A stretch of DNA of 64,000 nt from Gallaecimonas sp. GXIMD4217 (GTDB lineage Bacteria; Pseudomonadota; Gammaproteobacteria; Enterobacterales; Gallaecimonadaceae), in contig NZ_CP149925.1 of assembly GCF_038087665.1 (NCBI RefSeq), forward strand, positions 124,001 to 188,000, in the 5' to 3' direction. A model generated the notes under the pieces. The model did not search any database. It saw nothing but the letters and a program-made list of their open reading frames with translations, and was not told the origin of the DNA. Position 1 is the first letter of the stretch, and each line of letters begins with the position of its first letter. Shown one piece after another: positions 54,144-63,307 of the stretch. The position numbers and the translations under genes were made by a program.

Positions 54144-54889
54144 TGAAGTGGTTGAAGTGGTCCCTGCTGGGCCTGTTGTTCTTCGCGTTCGCCCTCGTCT
54201 GCCAGCTGCCGGCGGCCCTGGTACTGGACAGGGTTACCCTGCCCAGGGGCCTGGTCCTTGACGGTGTGGCAGGCAGTCTCTGGTCCGGCGAGGTGCGCCG
54301 CCTGGAGGCCCAGGGCCTGGCCTTCGAGCGGCTGCGCTGGTCGCTGCGGCCGAGCCGGCTGCTGGCCGGCGAACTGGCCCTGGAGCTGCACGCCAAGCCG
54401 GGCGCCACCAAGCTGGATGGCCTGGTGGCGGTGGGCTTCGACGGCCTGGCCAGGGCCGAAAACCTCAGCCTGCGCCTGCCGGCCTCCGTGCTGGCCCAGC
54501 AGCTGCGCCTGCCCATTCCGTCGCAACTGGGCGGCCAGCTCAGCCTGATCCTGGATCAGGCCAGCCAGGGCCAGCCCTGGTGCGAAACGCTTGCCGGCGA
54601 GGCCAACTGGCGCCAGGCCAGCCTCAGCAACAAGTTCGGCAACTTCGAGCTGGGCCGGATCCAGGCCAGGCTGGGCTGTGACGGCGGCGCCGTCACCGCC
54701 GTGGTCCGGGACATCCCGGCCCGCCTGGGCCTGGAGCTGGAAGGGCGGCTGGAGGCCGGCCGCTACAGCGTCCGCGGCTCGGCCCAGCCCGCCGCCGACC
54801 AGCCCAAGGCCATCCAGGATGCCTTCAAGCTGGTGGCCAAACCCGATGCCAGCGGCCGTTACCCCATCAGTTTCCAGGGCCGGCTCTGA
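54143..54889 (+). CDS. gspN: Type II secretion protein GspN
   Basis: The 248-residue protein has an N-terminal membrane anchor (about residues 6-24) followed by a periplasmic beta-rich domain (LDGVAGSLWSGEVRRLEAQGLAFERLRW), as in GspN proteins. GspN is dispensable in several systems; its role is not settled. It is the last gene of the operon and is followed at once by a strong terminator. The prepilin peptidase gene is not part of this operon. Confidence 0.9.
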   Translation: MKWLKWSLLGLLFFAFALVCQLPAALVLDRVTLPRGLVLDGVAGSLWSGEVRRLEAQGLAFERLRWSLRPSRLLAGELALELHAKPGATKLDGLVAVGFDGLARAENLSLRLPASVLAQQLRLPIPSQLGGQLSLILDQASQGQPWCETLAGEANWRQASLSNKFGNFELGRIQARLGCDGGAVTAVVRDIPARLGLELEGRLEAGRYSVRGSAQPAADQPKAIQDAFKLVAKPDASGRYPISFQGRL

Positions 54890-54892
54890 GGC

Positions 54893-54920
54893 AAAAAAAG
54901 GCGCCATCGGCGCCTTTTTT
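54893..54920. terminator. Bidirectional terminator after gspN
   Basis: AAGGCGCC (54898-54905), loop ATC, GGCGCCTT (54909-54916), with A-run on the left and T-run on the right; shared by gspN and convergent yrfG. Confidence 0.93.
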
Positions 54921-54922
54921 GC

Positions 54923-55606
54923 TCAGCGACCCGCCGCTATGGCCTCCAGCAGGCTGCGGTAGTCGTTGGTGGCGGCAAAACCCTCGAAGGCCTTTTCGTC
55001 CTTCTTCGAGTCCGGGTTCTTCACCCCCAGCAGGTAGCGGATGCCGAAACGCCTGGCCGCCTCCAGGATCGGCTGGGAGTCGTCCACGAACAGGGTGCGG
55101 GCGGGATCGAACTTGAGCCGCTGCTGCACCAGCTCCCAGAGCCGCTGGGATTCCTTGGACACCCCGTATTCGTGGGTGGAGATGAGCAGATCCAGATGGG
55201 CATCGAGCCGGGTGCGCTCCACCTTCAGGGACAGGGACTGGGGATGGGCATTGGTCAGCAGCACCACCCGGCGGCCGCTTTGGCGCAGGGCGTCCAGGAA
55301 GGGCAGGGTGTCGTCGCGCAGGCTGATCAGGTGCTGGATCTCCCGGGTGGCGGTGTCGATATCCAGGCCCAGGCGCTGGCTCCAGTAGTCGTAGCAGTAC
55401 CAGTTGAGGGTGCCGAACACAGCGTCGTACTCGACCTCGATACGGGCGCGGGCCTGCTCCAGGCCGATGCCGTCCTTTTCGGCCAGCAGGGCCGGGACCC
55501 TGTCCAGCCAGAAGTGGTTGTCAAAATGCAGGTCCAGCAGGGTGCCGTCCATGTCGAGCAGGACGGTGTCGATTTCGGACCAATTGAGGTGATGTTCGGG
55601 CTGCAT
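54923..55606 (-). CDS. yrfG: GMP/IMP nucleotidase (HAD family)
   Basis: YrfG is a HAD-type phosphatase that hydrolyses GMP and IMP. The 227-residue product has the nucleophile motif LLDMDGTLLDLHFDNHFW, motif II VVLLTNAHP, a conserved Lys (LSLKVERT) and acidic motif FVDDSQPILEAA. The extended N-terminus (MQPEHHLNWSEI) is like E. coli YrfG. It is divergent from nudE across 61 bases, as in relatives where yrfG and nudE flank this secretion operon. Confidence 0.9.
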   Translation of the reverse strand: MQPEHHLNWSEIDTVLLDMDGTLLDLHFDNHFWLDRVPALLAEKDGIGLEQARARIEVEYDAVFGTLNWYCYDYWSQRLGLDIDTATREIQHLISLRDDTLPFLDALRQSGRRVVLLTNAHPQSLSLKVERTRLDAHLDLLISTHEYGVSKESQRLWELVQQRLKFDPARTLFVDDSQPILEAARRFGIRYLLGVKNPDSKKDEKAFEGFAATNDYRSLLEAIAAGR

Positions 55607-55667
55607 CTGGAATCTCGGCCGGGCTTTCGGTGTAATGGGGTGGTCATTCTAACCAGCCGTAGCCGTC

Positions 55668-56228
55668 ATGACGAAATCCCGAGACCTGCCCGAGATCCTC
55701 AACAGCCGCATCGTGGCCCAGAGCCGGCTGTTCAAGCTGGAAGAGCTGCACCTGAAATTCACCAATGGCGCCGAGCGTTTCTACGAGCGCATGAAGGGCA
55801 GCGGCCGCGGGGCGGTGATGATCGTGCCCATCCAGGGCGACGAGCTGCTGCTGGCCCGGGAATACGCCGCCGGCAGCCACAGCTACGAGCTGGGTTTTCC
55901 CAAGGGCCTTATCGATCCGGGCGAAACGCCCCGGGAGGCGGCCCTGCGCGAGCTCCAGGAGGAGCTTGGCTTCGGCGCCAAGGAATGGGTGGAGCTGCGC
56001 CAGGTCAGCCTGGCGCCGGGTTACTTCAACGCCAAGATGACCCTGTTGCTGGCCCGGGATCTTTATCCCTCCCGGCTGGAGGGGGACGAGCCGGAACCCA
56101 TCGAAGTGGTGCGCTGGCCGCTGGCCAGGCTGGATGAACTAAGCTATCGGGAGGACTTCTCCGAGGCCCGCAGCCTGACGGCGTTGCTGCTGGCCAAAGA
56201 CTGGCTGAGCGCCGAGGCAACAGCATGA
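55668..56228 (+). CDS. nudE: ADP-compounds hydrolase NudE (Nudix)
   Basis: NudE hydrolyses ADP-ribose, Ap3A and NADH. The 186-residue protein holds the Nudix box GLIDPGETPREAALRELQEELGF (G-x5-E-x7-RE-x2-EE-x-G pattern) with the preceding YELGFPKG strand found in NudE. ATG 55668 has weak purines before it. The stop overlaps the cysQ start (ATGA), so the genes form a unit. Confidence 0.92.
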   Translation: MTKSRDLPEILNSRIVAQSRLFKLEELHLKFTNGAERFYERMKGSGRGAVMIVPIQGDELLLAREYAAGSHSYELGFPKGLIDPGETPREAALRELQEELGFGAKEWVELRQVSLAPGYFNAKMTLLLARDLYPSRLEGDEPEPIEVVRWPLARLDELSYREDFSEARSLTALLLAKDWLSAEATA

Positions 56229-57016
56229 ACCCCGAGGCTTTGTTGGACGCCATCATCACCCTGGCCAAGGAGGCCGGCGACGCCATACTGCCCTGGTACG
56301 GCTCCGAGGCCCTCGAAACCCATACCAAGGCCGACGATTCCCCGGTTACCAACGCCGATCTGGCCGCCAACGAGGTGCTGATGGCCGGACTGCGGCGCCT
56401 GACCCCGCAGATCCCCATCCTCTCGGAAGAAGCCTGCGATGTGCCCTTTGAGGTGCGGCGCCGCTGGGCCTCCTACTGGCTGCTGGATCCCCTGGACGGC
56501 ACCCGGGAGTTCGTCAACGGCTCGCCGGACTTCGCCGTCAACATCGCCCTGGTGGTGGACAACGAGCCTGTGCTGGGGGTGATCCATGCCCCGGTCAGGG
56601 AACGCACCTATTGGGCCGTCAAGGGCCAGGGCGCCTACCGGGACGGCCAGGCCATCCAGTGCCGGCCCTGCGGCCAGCCGCCGGTGATCGCCGTCAGCCG
56701 CGCCCAGTTGCTGGATCCCCACAAGGCCAGGCTGAGGGCGGATCTGGAATTCGCCACCCTGCCGTACGGCTCCGCCAGCCTCAAGTCCTGCCTGGTGGCC
56801 GAGGGCCGGGCCGACGCCTATATCCGCATCGGCCCCACCGGCGAGTGGGACACCGCCGCCAGCTGGGCCATAGTGCGGGAGGCCGGCGGCGTGCTGGTGG
56901 ACCTGGATCTCAAGCCCCTCACCTTCAACCGGAGCGAAGATCTGGGCAACCCCAACTATGCGGTGCTGGGCGGAACAGGCCCGATCTGGAAAGGGCTCTT
57001 CGCCGACCAGGCCTGA
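56225..57016 (+). CDS. cysQ: 3'(2'),5'-bisphosphate nucleotidase CysQ
   Basis: CysQ removes the 3' phosphate from PAP, a by-product of sulfate assimilation, keeping it from inhibiting enzymes. The 263-residue protein has the inositol-monophosphatase fold with EEACDVPFEVR, the metal motif LLDPLDGTREFVNGSPDFAVNIALV and the late GEWDTAASWAIVREAGG. Coupled to nudE by a four-base overlap. Confidence 0.94.
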   Translation: MNPEALLDAIITLAKEAGDAILPWYGSEALETHTKADDSPVTNADLAANEVLMAGLRRLTPQIPILSEEACDVPFEVRRRWASYWLLDPLDGTREFVNGSPDFAVNIALVVDNEPVLGVIHAPVRERTYWAVKGQGAYRDGQAIQCRPCGQPPVIAVSRAQLLDPHKARLRADLEFATLPYGSASLKSCLVAEGRADAYIRIGPTGEWDTAASWAIVREAGGVLVDLDLKPLTFNRSEDLGNPNYAVLGGTGPIWKGLFADQA

Positions 57017-57092
57017 CCCCGGGGCCGCCCCGGCATGACCCCGACCATGGGGACTATGCTTACTGTCAGGTAATCCGCTGGGGGACATGGAC

Positions 57093-57440
57093 ATGGGATT
57101 GGCTAAATTGCTGATGGTGGTGCTGGTGATCGGCGCCGGTGTCTACGCCATCCGGATGACCCTGCTGAACCCGGAGCAGGCGGCCAGCCAGGCCCAGCTG
57201 CGCAGCAGCAGCGGCAAGACGCTCAGCAACCCCTTCGCCACGGTGCAGAAGAGCAGCACCAAGCTGTTCTGTCTCGAGGAGGCCAAGGCCAGGGTGGCCG
57301 CCGGCCTGGACTTCCAGCTGCTGGGCAGCCGCTTCCCGGATGCCGGCACCATGGAGCTGGAGTTCGAGGCCGGTGGCAGGCAGTACAGCGCCCGCTGCAA
57401 GGCCGACAAGGACGGCATCCAGGACTTCAGCCTGTATTGA
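57093..57440 (+). CDS. Small single-pass protein of unknown function
   Basis: The 115-residue protein has an N-terminal membrane segment (GLAKLLMVVLVIGAGVYAI) and a soluble region with two Cys (near 60 and 103) that could pair outside the cytoplasm. No family was recognised. ATG 57093 has GGGGGA at seven bases; ATG 57087 is closer to it. A strong terminator follows, so it may be a single gene or the end of the nudE-cysQ transcript 76 bases upstream. Confidence 0.55.
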   Translation: MGLAKLLMVVLVIGAGVYAIRMTLLNPEQAASQAQLRSSSGKTLSNPFATVQKSSTKLFCLEEAKARVAAGLDFQLLGSRFPDAGTMELEFEAGGRQYSARCKADKDGIQDFSLY

Positions 57441-57451
57441 GCATCAACGCA

Positions 57452-57481
57452 GAAAAAAGGCCTCCCTTGGGAGGCCTTTTT
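57452..57481. terminator. Bidirectional terminator upstream of the TonB receptor 3' end
   Basis: GGCCTCCC and GGGAGGCC (57459-57476) with A-run on the left and T-run on the right, between convergent genes. Confidence 0.9.
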
Positions 57482-57493
57482 GCGTTTGCCGCC

Positions 57494-59890
57494 TTAGAAG
57501 CGGTACTGGGCTTCCAGGTAGTAGTAACCGCCGTTGAAGCCGAAGGGGGCATTGGTCAGCGGGTAGACGAAGATGCCGTTGAAGTTGTTGTCTTCGGGGC
57601 GGGCCTCCGGGTACTCGTTGAACAGGTTCTGGGCGCCCAGGGTCAGGGCCAGCTGCTCGGTGGCCTGGTAGCGCAGCGCCAGGTCGGTGACCCACTTGGC
57701 GTCGAACTTCACGTTCTCGGCGCTGTAGCCGATGGTGTAGGTGCCGAAGTAGTTGACCCGCACCGTGGTCTGGACGTCGCCCTTGTCGTGGGTCAGACCA
57801 ATGGAGCCGGTGTGGCGGGGCTGGGCCTGGGTCATGCGCACCACTTCCCGGTCGTCGAACAGCTTGGCTTCCAGGCCGCCCAGGATGGAGGGCAGCTGGA
57901 TGTCCTCGATCTCGGTCTTGTTGTAGCCGTAGGCCAGGTTGAGCTTGAGGTCGCCATAGCCGCCCAGGGCCAGATCCTGGGTGGCCACCAGGTCAATGCC
58001 ACGGGTCTTGGTGTCCACGGCATTGACGAAGAAGCGGGCCGACTCGGCGCCGCCGGCGCGGATCAGATCCCGTACCTGCTGGGGCAGGCTGTCATCGTCG
58101 GCGCGCAGGGAGGAGGACAGCACGATGCGATCGTCGATACGGATGTCGTAGGCGTCCAGGGTCACGGACAGGCCGTTGTCGCCGGACCAGACCAGGCCCA
58201 GGCTCAGGGAGTCGGACTCCTCCGGCTGCAGGTCGCCCACGCCCAGGGACTGCACCAGGGGGCTGAGGTTGTTGAAGGTGCCGCTGTCGGTGGGCACCAG
58301 CTGGCCGGTGATCGGATCCGGGTCGAACAGGGTGGAGATGTTGGTGAAGTAGAGCTGCTGCACGCTGGGGGCGCGGAAACCGTTGTTGGCGGTGGCGCGC
58401 ACGGCCAGGTTGTCGGTCAGCTCATAGCGGGCCGCCAGCTTCCAGGCGTTGTGGCTGCCGAAATCGGAATAGTCCTCGTGGCGCAGGGCCGCGGACCAGA
58501 AGAAGGCGTCGCTGAGCTGGTTCTCCAGCTCCAGGTACAGGCCCAGGTTGTCGCGGTCCTCGTCGACGCTGGATTCGGGGGTGAAGCCGCCGAAGCCCTG
58601 GCTGCCGCCCGGCTTGCCCTGGAAGTCGGCCTTGATATGGGAGCCTTCCTCGCCGGCCATGACCTGGTAGCCGTTTTCACGGTAGCTGGCGCCTAGGGCC
58701 AGCAGGATCTCTGAGTCGTTGACGAATTCGAAATAGCGGGAGCCGTCCACATTGAGGTTGGTCTCGCGGGTTGCCAGGGTGCCGGCATAGAAGGCGGTGG
58801 GGCTGGTCGGGCCCAGGGAGGCGTTGAGGGTGTTGACCACCTCGTAGCGGAAGCGATTCTTGCCGGTGCCGGCGGAGGCGTCCAGCTGCCATTCGCCCAA
58901 GGCGAATTCATAGCCCAGGGTCACGGACTGGTCGCGGATCTCCGGCTTGATCTGCGGCAGGAAGCCGTCCGGGTAGATCTCCGGTACGTTGCGGCCGTCC
59001 AGGGCGCGGCGGTAGAAGGCGCCGGAGCGGGTCTCGCGCTCACTGATGCCGGCAAAGCCGTACAGCTCGCCGTCACCGAGCGGCAGGGCGGCGTTGGCGA
59101 ACAGGCCCAGGTTGTCGTATTCGGCGTCGCCCACATGGTGGTTGAGGCGGTTGAAGGTGGCCTCGCGGGGATCCTCGGAGCCGTCCGGGAGCTTGGGGTA
59201 CTGCTGGCGGGGATCCTTGCCGGCCCTGTTGGTCTTGTTCTTGTGGTGGGCCTCGAAGGACAGGTTCAGGAAGCCGCCGTCGCCGAGCTCCAGGCCCTGG
59301 TTCAGGCCGACCTTCCACTGCTCGCCGTCGCCTTCGTAGGTTTGGCCCACCTGGGCAGCGACTGTGGTGCCCTCGGCGTCGTCCTTGAGCACCACGTTGA
59401 TGACGCCGGCGATGGCGTCTGAGCCGTACTGGGCGGAGGCGCCGTCACGCAGGATCTCGATGCGCTTGATGGCGCTCATGGGGATGGCGTTCAGGTCGAC
59501 GTTGGAGCTGCCCTTGCCGACGGTGCCGGACAGGTGCACCAGGGCCGAGCCGTGGCGGCGCTTGCCGTTGACCAGCACCAGGGTGTGGTCCGGGCTCAGG
59601 CCGCGCAGGGTGGCCGGGCGCACGGCGTCGGAGCCGTCGGTCACAGACGAGAAGGGGAAGTGGTAGCTGGGGGCGGCGAACTGCAGGGCCCGGGCGGTCT
59701 CGGTCATGCCGGTGGCGGCCAGCTGCTCGCCGCTGATGATGTCGATGGGGGAAACGCTGTCGGTGGCGGTGCGCAGGGCGATGCGGCTGCCGATCACTTC
59801 GATGGTTTCAACCTCGTCTTGGTTCTCTGCGGCCCAGGATGGGGGGGCCAGGACGCCGGCAAGGGCCAGGGTCAAAAGGGAAAAGCGCAT
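57494..59890 (-). CDS. TonB-dependent outer-membrane receptor
   Basis: The 798-residue precursor has a signal peptide (MRFSLLTLALAGVLAPPSWAA), a TonB-box-like ETIEVIGS, the plug domain (TARALQFAAPSYHF, LRGLSPDHTLVLVNGKRRHGSAL, IEILRDGASAQYGSDAIAGVINVVLK) and a 22-strand barrel ending in YYYLEAQYRF with the terminal Phe. It should import a large or scarce ligand using TonB energy. The closest group by look is the one with NGKRRH plug motifs, often of unknown ligand. ATG 59890 is chosen because AGAGG lies six bases before it. No transport partner is adjacent. Confidence 0.93.
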   Translation of the reverse strand: MRFSLLTLALAGVLAPPSWAAENQDEVETIEVIGSRIALRTATDSVSPIDIISGEQLAATGMTETARALQFAAPSYHFPFSSVTDGSDAVRPATLRGLSPDHTLVLVNGKRRHGSALVHLSGTVGKGSSNVDLNAIPMSAIKRIEILRDGASAQYGSDAIAGVINVVLKDDAEGTTVAAQVGQTYEGDGEQWKVGLNQGLELGDGGFLNLSFEAHHKNKTNRAGKDPRQQYPKLPDGSEDPREATFNRLNHHVGDAEYDNLGLFANAALPLGDGELYGFAGISERETRSGAFYRRALDGRNVPEIYPDGFLPQIKPEIRDQSVTLGYEFALGEWQLDASAGTGKNRFRYEVVNTLNASLGPTSPTAFYAGTLATRETNLNVDGSRYFEFVNDSEILLALGASYRENGYQVMAGEEGSHIKADFQGKPGGSQGFGGFTPESSVDEDRDNLGLYLELENQLSDAFFWSAALRHEDYSDFGSHNAWKLAARYELTDNLAVRATANNGFRAPSVQQLYFTNISTLFDPDPITGQLVPTDSGTFNNLSPLVQSLGVGDLQPEESDSLSLGLVWSGDNGLSVTLDAYDIRIDDRIVLSSSLRADDDSLPQQVRDLIRAGGAESARFFVNAVDTKTRGIDLVATQDLALGGYGDLKLNLAYGYNKTEIEDIQLPSILGGLEAKLFDDREVVRMTQAQPRHTGSIGLTHDKGDVQTTVRVNYFGTYTIGYSAENVKFDAKWVTDLALRYQATEQLALTLGAQNLFNEYPEARPEDNNFNGIFVYPLTNAPFGFNGGYYYLEAQYRF

Positions 59891-60015
59891 AAACACCTCT
59901 ACAGGCGAAAGAATTCGGAGTGTATTTTCTTTGCCAAGTTCCGTGCCTGTATAGGCCCGGCTTGGACCCTTTTCTTATAGGTCATTCCGCCTGGCTATAA
60001 GAGGTTATGGCGCTG

Positions 60016-60963
60016 TTACGGCTGGGTTTCGCTCCCTTTAACCTGGGCCAGGATGAAGTCCGCCAGCCAGCGTACCCCCATGTCGTCGTGGCGGCGCTGG
60101 TGCCAGATCAGCAGCTGCTTAAGGGGGGCCTTGGTCAGGGGCAGCTCGACCGGCAGGGGCAGGCAGTGGATGGGGTGGATGGCCTGCATGCGGTTGGCAT
60201 AGCTGGCCGGCAGCACGGTGAGCAGATCCGACACCAGCACCGCCTGCAGGGCTGCCTGCAGGGTAGCCACCTGCATCACCACCGGGCGGCGAAGCCCGGC
60301 CTCCCAGAGCACCGAGTCCGGCAGCCAGGGCACCAGATCGGTCTCGCAGCTGACATTGACCTGGGGCCAATCGAGGAAGCGGGCCCGATCCCAGCCGCCC
60401 TGCAGCCTGGGGTTGTCGCGATGGCAGACGCAGAGGTAGTGGTCCTCCAGCAACACCTTGGCGTGGAAGTCCGGCGGCAGGGGCGCCATGGGCTCGTCCA
60501 TGGCCATCAGCGCCAGATCCCGCTCGCCCTTGGCCAGGCGTTCGAAGCCGTCTTTCTGCCACTCGCCGCAATCCAGGGTCACCCTGGGGGCGGCTCGGCG
60601 CAGGGCCGGCAGCCAGGCGGGCATGAAGATGCTGTGGGCGCCGTCGATGATGCTGAGTCGGAAGTTGCGGCTGCTGGTGGCGGGATCAAAGGCCAGGGGC
60701 TCGAACAGCCCCTGCAGCCGGGGCAGCAGCTCGGCCAGGGCCGGGCGCAGGGATTCGGCCCGGGCCGTGGGCCTGAGCCCCTGGCCCTGGCGCACGAACA
60801 GAGGATCGCCAAAGAGCTGGCGCAGCCGGCCCAGGGTCTTGGACATGGCCGACTGGCTCAGGTGCAGGGACTGGGCGGCCTTGCTTACCGACTGGTGCTC
60901 CAGCAGGGCCTGGAGGCTGATCAACAGGTTGAGGTCGCACTTGGCCAGTTGGCTGAGTTCCAT
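60016..60963 (-). CDS. LysR-family transcriptional regulator
   Basis: The 315-residue protein has an N-terminal winged helix (CDLNLLISLQALLEHQSVSKAAQSLHLSQSAMSKTLGRLR, about residues 9-48) and the two-lobed ligand domain of LysR regulators. It is divergent from a Bcr/CflA-type exporter gene, with a symmetric T-N11-A site between them; such an arrangement normally means regulation of the neighbour and of itself. The ligand is unknown. Confidence 0.92.
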   Translation of the reverse strand: MELSQLAKCDLNLLISLQALLEHQSVSKAAQSLHLSQSAMSKTLGRLRQLFGDPLFVRQGQGLRPTARAESLRPALAELLPRLQGLFEPLAFDPATSSRNFRLSIIDGAHSIFMPAWLPALRRAAPRVTLDCGEWQKDGFERLAKGERDLALMAMDEPMAPLPPDFHAKVLLEDHYLCVCHRDNPRLQGGWDRARFLDWPQVNVSCETDLVPWLPDSVLWEAGLRRPVVMQVATLQAALQAVLVSDLLTVLPASYANRMQAIHPIHCLPLPVELPLTKAPLKQLLIWHQRRHDDMGVRWLADFILAQVKGSETQP

Positions 60964-60995
60964 TGTCTATTCCTATGTGGAATGCATATCCTGAA

Positions 60996-61020
60996 AATAT
61001 ATCATTAGTGTTCATATATT
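60996..61020. promoter_or_regulatory. LysR-type operator (T-N11-A dyad)
   Basis: AATATAT (60996-61002), eleven bases, ATATATT (61014-61020): perfect 7-bp arms, with T61002 and A61014 separated by N11 as in LysR boxes. It lies in the gap between lysR (start 60963) and the exporter gene (start 61065) and is much richer in AT than its surroundings. Confidence 0.68.
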
Positions 61021-61064
61021 GGCTGGGACAGAATGCGCGCTCGGATCTGCTTTGGAGTATTGCC

Positions 61065-62228
61065 GTGCCCCATCTGAAATGGTTGCTGCTGTGCCTGGTG
61101 CTGTTCAGCCCCCTGGGTATCGATATCTACCTGCCCGCCATTCCTGCCATCGCCCAGGGCCTGGGCGCCGAAGAAAGCCTGATCCAGTCGACGGTGTCGC
61201 TGTTCCTGCTGATGATGGGCCTGGGCCAGGTGATCGCCGGGCCCTTGTGCGACCGCTTCGGCCGCCGGCCCGTGGCCCTGGGCGGCATGGCCCTGTACCT
61301 GGCGGGCGCCCTGATGGCGGTGTGCGCCGAGAGCGGCGCCCTGTTCGTGTTTTCCCGGCTGCTGCAGGGCCTGGCGGTGTGCGGCACCTCTGTGGTGGCC
61401 TTCTCGGCGGTGCGCGACACCCTGGAGGGGGAGGAGAGCGCCCGGGCCTACAGCTTCCTCAACGGCACTCTCAACATAGTGCCGGCCCTGGCGCCCCTGC
61501 TGGGGGGGCTGCTGGCCGAGCAGTTCGGCTGGCAGGCGCCGTTCTGGCTGCTGGTGGTCTATTCGCTGGCGATGATGGCGGTGATGGCCCGTTTCCTGCC
61601 CGAAACCAAGCCCGCCAACACCAGGGTCCAGGGCGGCCTGCCCCTGCGCCAATACGCCCGCATCCTGGGTGACGGCCGTTTCCTGGGCTTCGCCCTGGTC
61701 AACGGCGCCGGCATGGGCATGGTGCTGAGCTATGTGTCCCTGGCGCCCCAGGTGCTGATCAGCCAGGTGGGCCTGAGCCCGGTGGCCTTCTCGCTGGTGT
61801 TCGGCATCAACGGCCTGTGGATCATGGCGGCCAGCTACCTGGCCAACCAGGTGATCCGCCGCTTCGGGCGGGTCAACTGCCTGGCTACGGCGGTGGTGCT
61901 GCTGGGACTGGGGGCGCTGAGCCTGCAGGGGGCCTACCTGCTGGCGGGCAGTACCGTGCTGGCCTACATGCTGCCGGTGGCCCTGGCCTGCGCCGGCTTC
62001 GCCTTTGCCCTGGGGCCTGCCACCAGCTATGCCCTGGCCCCCTTCGGCGAGGAGGCCGGGGTGGCGTCGGCCATGCTGATGTTCGTGCAGATGGCCGGCG
62101 CTTCGGTGATCGGCCTGGTGGTGCTGGCCCTGCCCCAGGCCCCACAGCCGGCCTTGGCCGGGGCCATGGTGCTGGCAGCCCTGACCAGCCTGCAGGGGGT
62201 GGCCAGGGCCAGGCGTCAGCCCAGCTGA
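61065..62228 (+). CDS. Bcr/CflA-family drug efflux MFS transporter
   Basis: The 387-residue inner-membrane protein has twelve helices and the Bcr/CflA features: FSPLGIDIYLPAIPAIAQGLG in the first helix, GPLCDRFGRRPVALGG between helices 2 and 3, and LLQGLAVCGTSVVAFSAVRD in helix 4. Such proteins export drugs or other small molecules with protons. GTG 61065 with GGAG seven bases upstream is preferred over the longer reading from 60963, which would cross the LysR site. Its stop overlaps the mnmH stop by 13 bases. Confidence 0.88.
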   Translation: MPHLKWLLLCLVLFSPLGIDIYLPAIPAIAQGLGAEESLIQSTVSLFLLMMGLGQVIAGPLCDRFGRRPVALGGMALYLAGALMAVCAESGALFVFSRLLQGLAVCGTSVVAFSAVRDTLEGEESARAYSFLNGTLNIVPALAPLLGGLLAEQFGWQAPFWLLVVYSLAMMAVMARFLPETKPANTRVQGGLPLRQYARILGDGRFLGFALVNGAGMGMVLSYVSLAPQVLISQVGLSPVAFSLVFGINGLWIMAASYLANQVIRRFGRVNCLATAVVLLGLGALSLQGAYLLAGSTVLAYMLPVALACAGFAFALGPATSYALAPFGEEAGVASAMLMFVQMAGASVIGLVVLALPQAPQPALAGAMVLAALTSLQGVARARRQPS

Positions 62229-63307
62229 GCGCGGATCTGTTGGGCCAGGCCGTGGTGATCGCCCCTGGCCCGGATCAGGTGGGCCTTCTTGTCCAGCTGG
62301 TAGTGGTACATGGGGTCGTAGTAGTCCCTGAGCAGGATGCGGATCCATTCCCGGTGACCATCCCGGTCGCCGCCCTGCTGGGCGGCCAGGGCCTCCTCCA
62401 GCAGGCCGTTTAGCTGCTGGAAACGCTGGTCGCCCAGGCGCTTGCGGATCCGCCCCATGCTGGCGCGCAGGGTCTCGGCAAAGTGCTCGAAGCCCGCTTC
62501 TTCCCCCAGCGATGCCTGGCTCTCGGCCAGGTTGTCGAGGATGTAGTCCTTCTCGATGCGGGCCACCCTGGCCTCGAACTCCTCTTCCAGCACGAACAGC
62601 GGCGCCTCCCGCATGGCCTCGAACAGGCTCAGCGGCAGGGCTACGGAGCCTATTAGCCGGGATTCGTCCTCCAGCAGCAGCGGCGCTATGCCCGCCCGCT
62701 GCTGTTCCAGCAGGGCCACCGCCAGGCGGTTCTCGAAGTCGATGGGGCTGGGCTGGGCCCTGAGGCGGCGCCCGAAGGCGGAGCCGCGGTGCTCGGCCAG
62801 GCCCTCCAGATCCACGGCCTCGGCGAATTGCTGGATGAACTCTGTCTTGCCCGAGCCCGTGGTGCCGGCCACCACGTGGATGGGGCGGCGGGCGGCGCGG
62901 TCGTTCACCTCGATGAGGTGGCTGCGCAGGGCCTTGTAGCCGCCCTGCACATAGGGCATCTCGACGCCGGCCTCGGCCAGCCAGCGCTGCACTATCTGGG
63001 AGCGCATGCCGCCGCGGAAGCAGTACAGCACCGCATCCGGATGGGCCCTGGCGAAATCCAGCCAGGACTGCACCCGCTCTTCCTTTACCTGGCCGCCGAC
63101 CAGCTCATGGCCAAGTTCGATGGCCGCCTGCTGGCCCTGCTGCTTGTAGCAGGTGCCCACCTGCTCCCTTTCCCTGTCGTTCATCAGCGGCCTGTTGTGG
63201 GCACAGGGGAAGGCGCCCTTGGCGAATTCCACCGGGGCGCGCACGTCCATCAGCGGCCGGTTTTCCAGGAACAGGGCGTCGAACTGGCTCTGGGGCAGGG
63301 TGTTCAT
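62216..63307 (-). CDS. mnmH: tRNA 2-selenouridine synthase
   Basis: MnmH (SelU) replaces sulfur by selenium in the wobble uridine of some tRNAs, using selenophosphate. The 363-residue protein has a rhodanese domain with the active Cys96 in YCFRGGMRS, and a P-loop domain with GTTGSGKTE (148-156). The length equals that of the E. coli enzyme. It overlaps selD by four bases, so donor and acceptor enzymes are co-translated. ATG 63307 is the natural start. Confidence 0.95.
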   Translation of the reverse strand: MNTLPQSQFDALFLENRPLMDVRAPVEFAKGAFPCAHNRPLMNDREREQVGTCYKQQGQQAAIELGHELVGGQVKEERVQSWLDFARAHPDAVLYCFRGGMRSQIVQRWLAEAGVEMPYVQGGYKALRSHLIEVNDRAARRPIHVVAGTTGSGKTEFIQQFAEAVDLEGLAEHRGSAFGRRLRAQPSPIDFENRLAVALLEQQRAGIAPLLLEDESRLIGSVALPLSLFEAMREAPLFVLEEEFEARVARIEKDYILDNLAESQASLGEEAGFEHFAETLRASMGRIRKRLGDQRFQQLNGLLEEALAAQQGGDRDGHREWIRILLRDYYDPMYHYQLDKKAHLIRARGDHHGLAQQIRAQLG

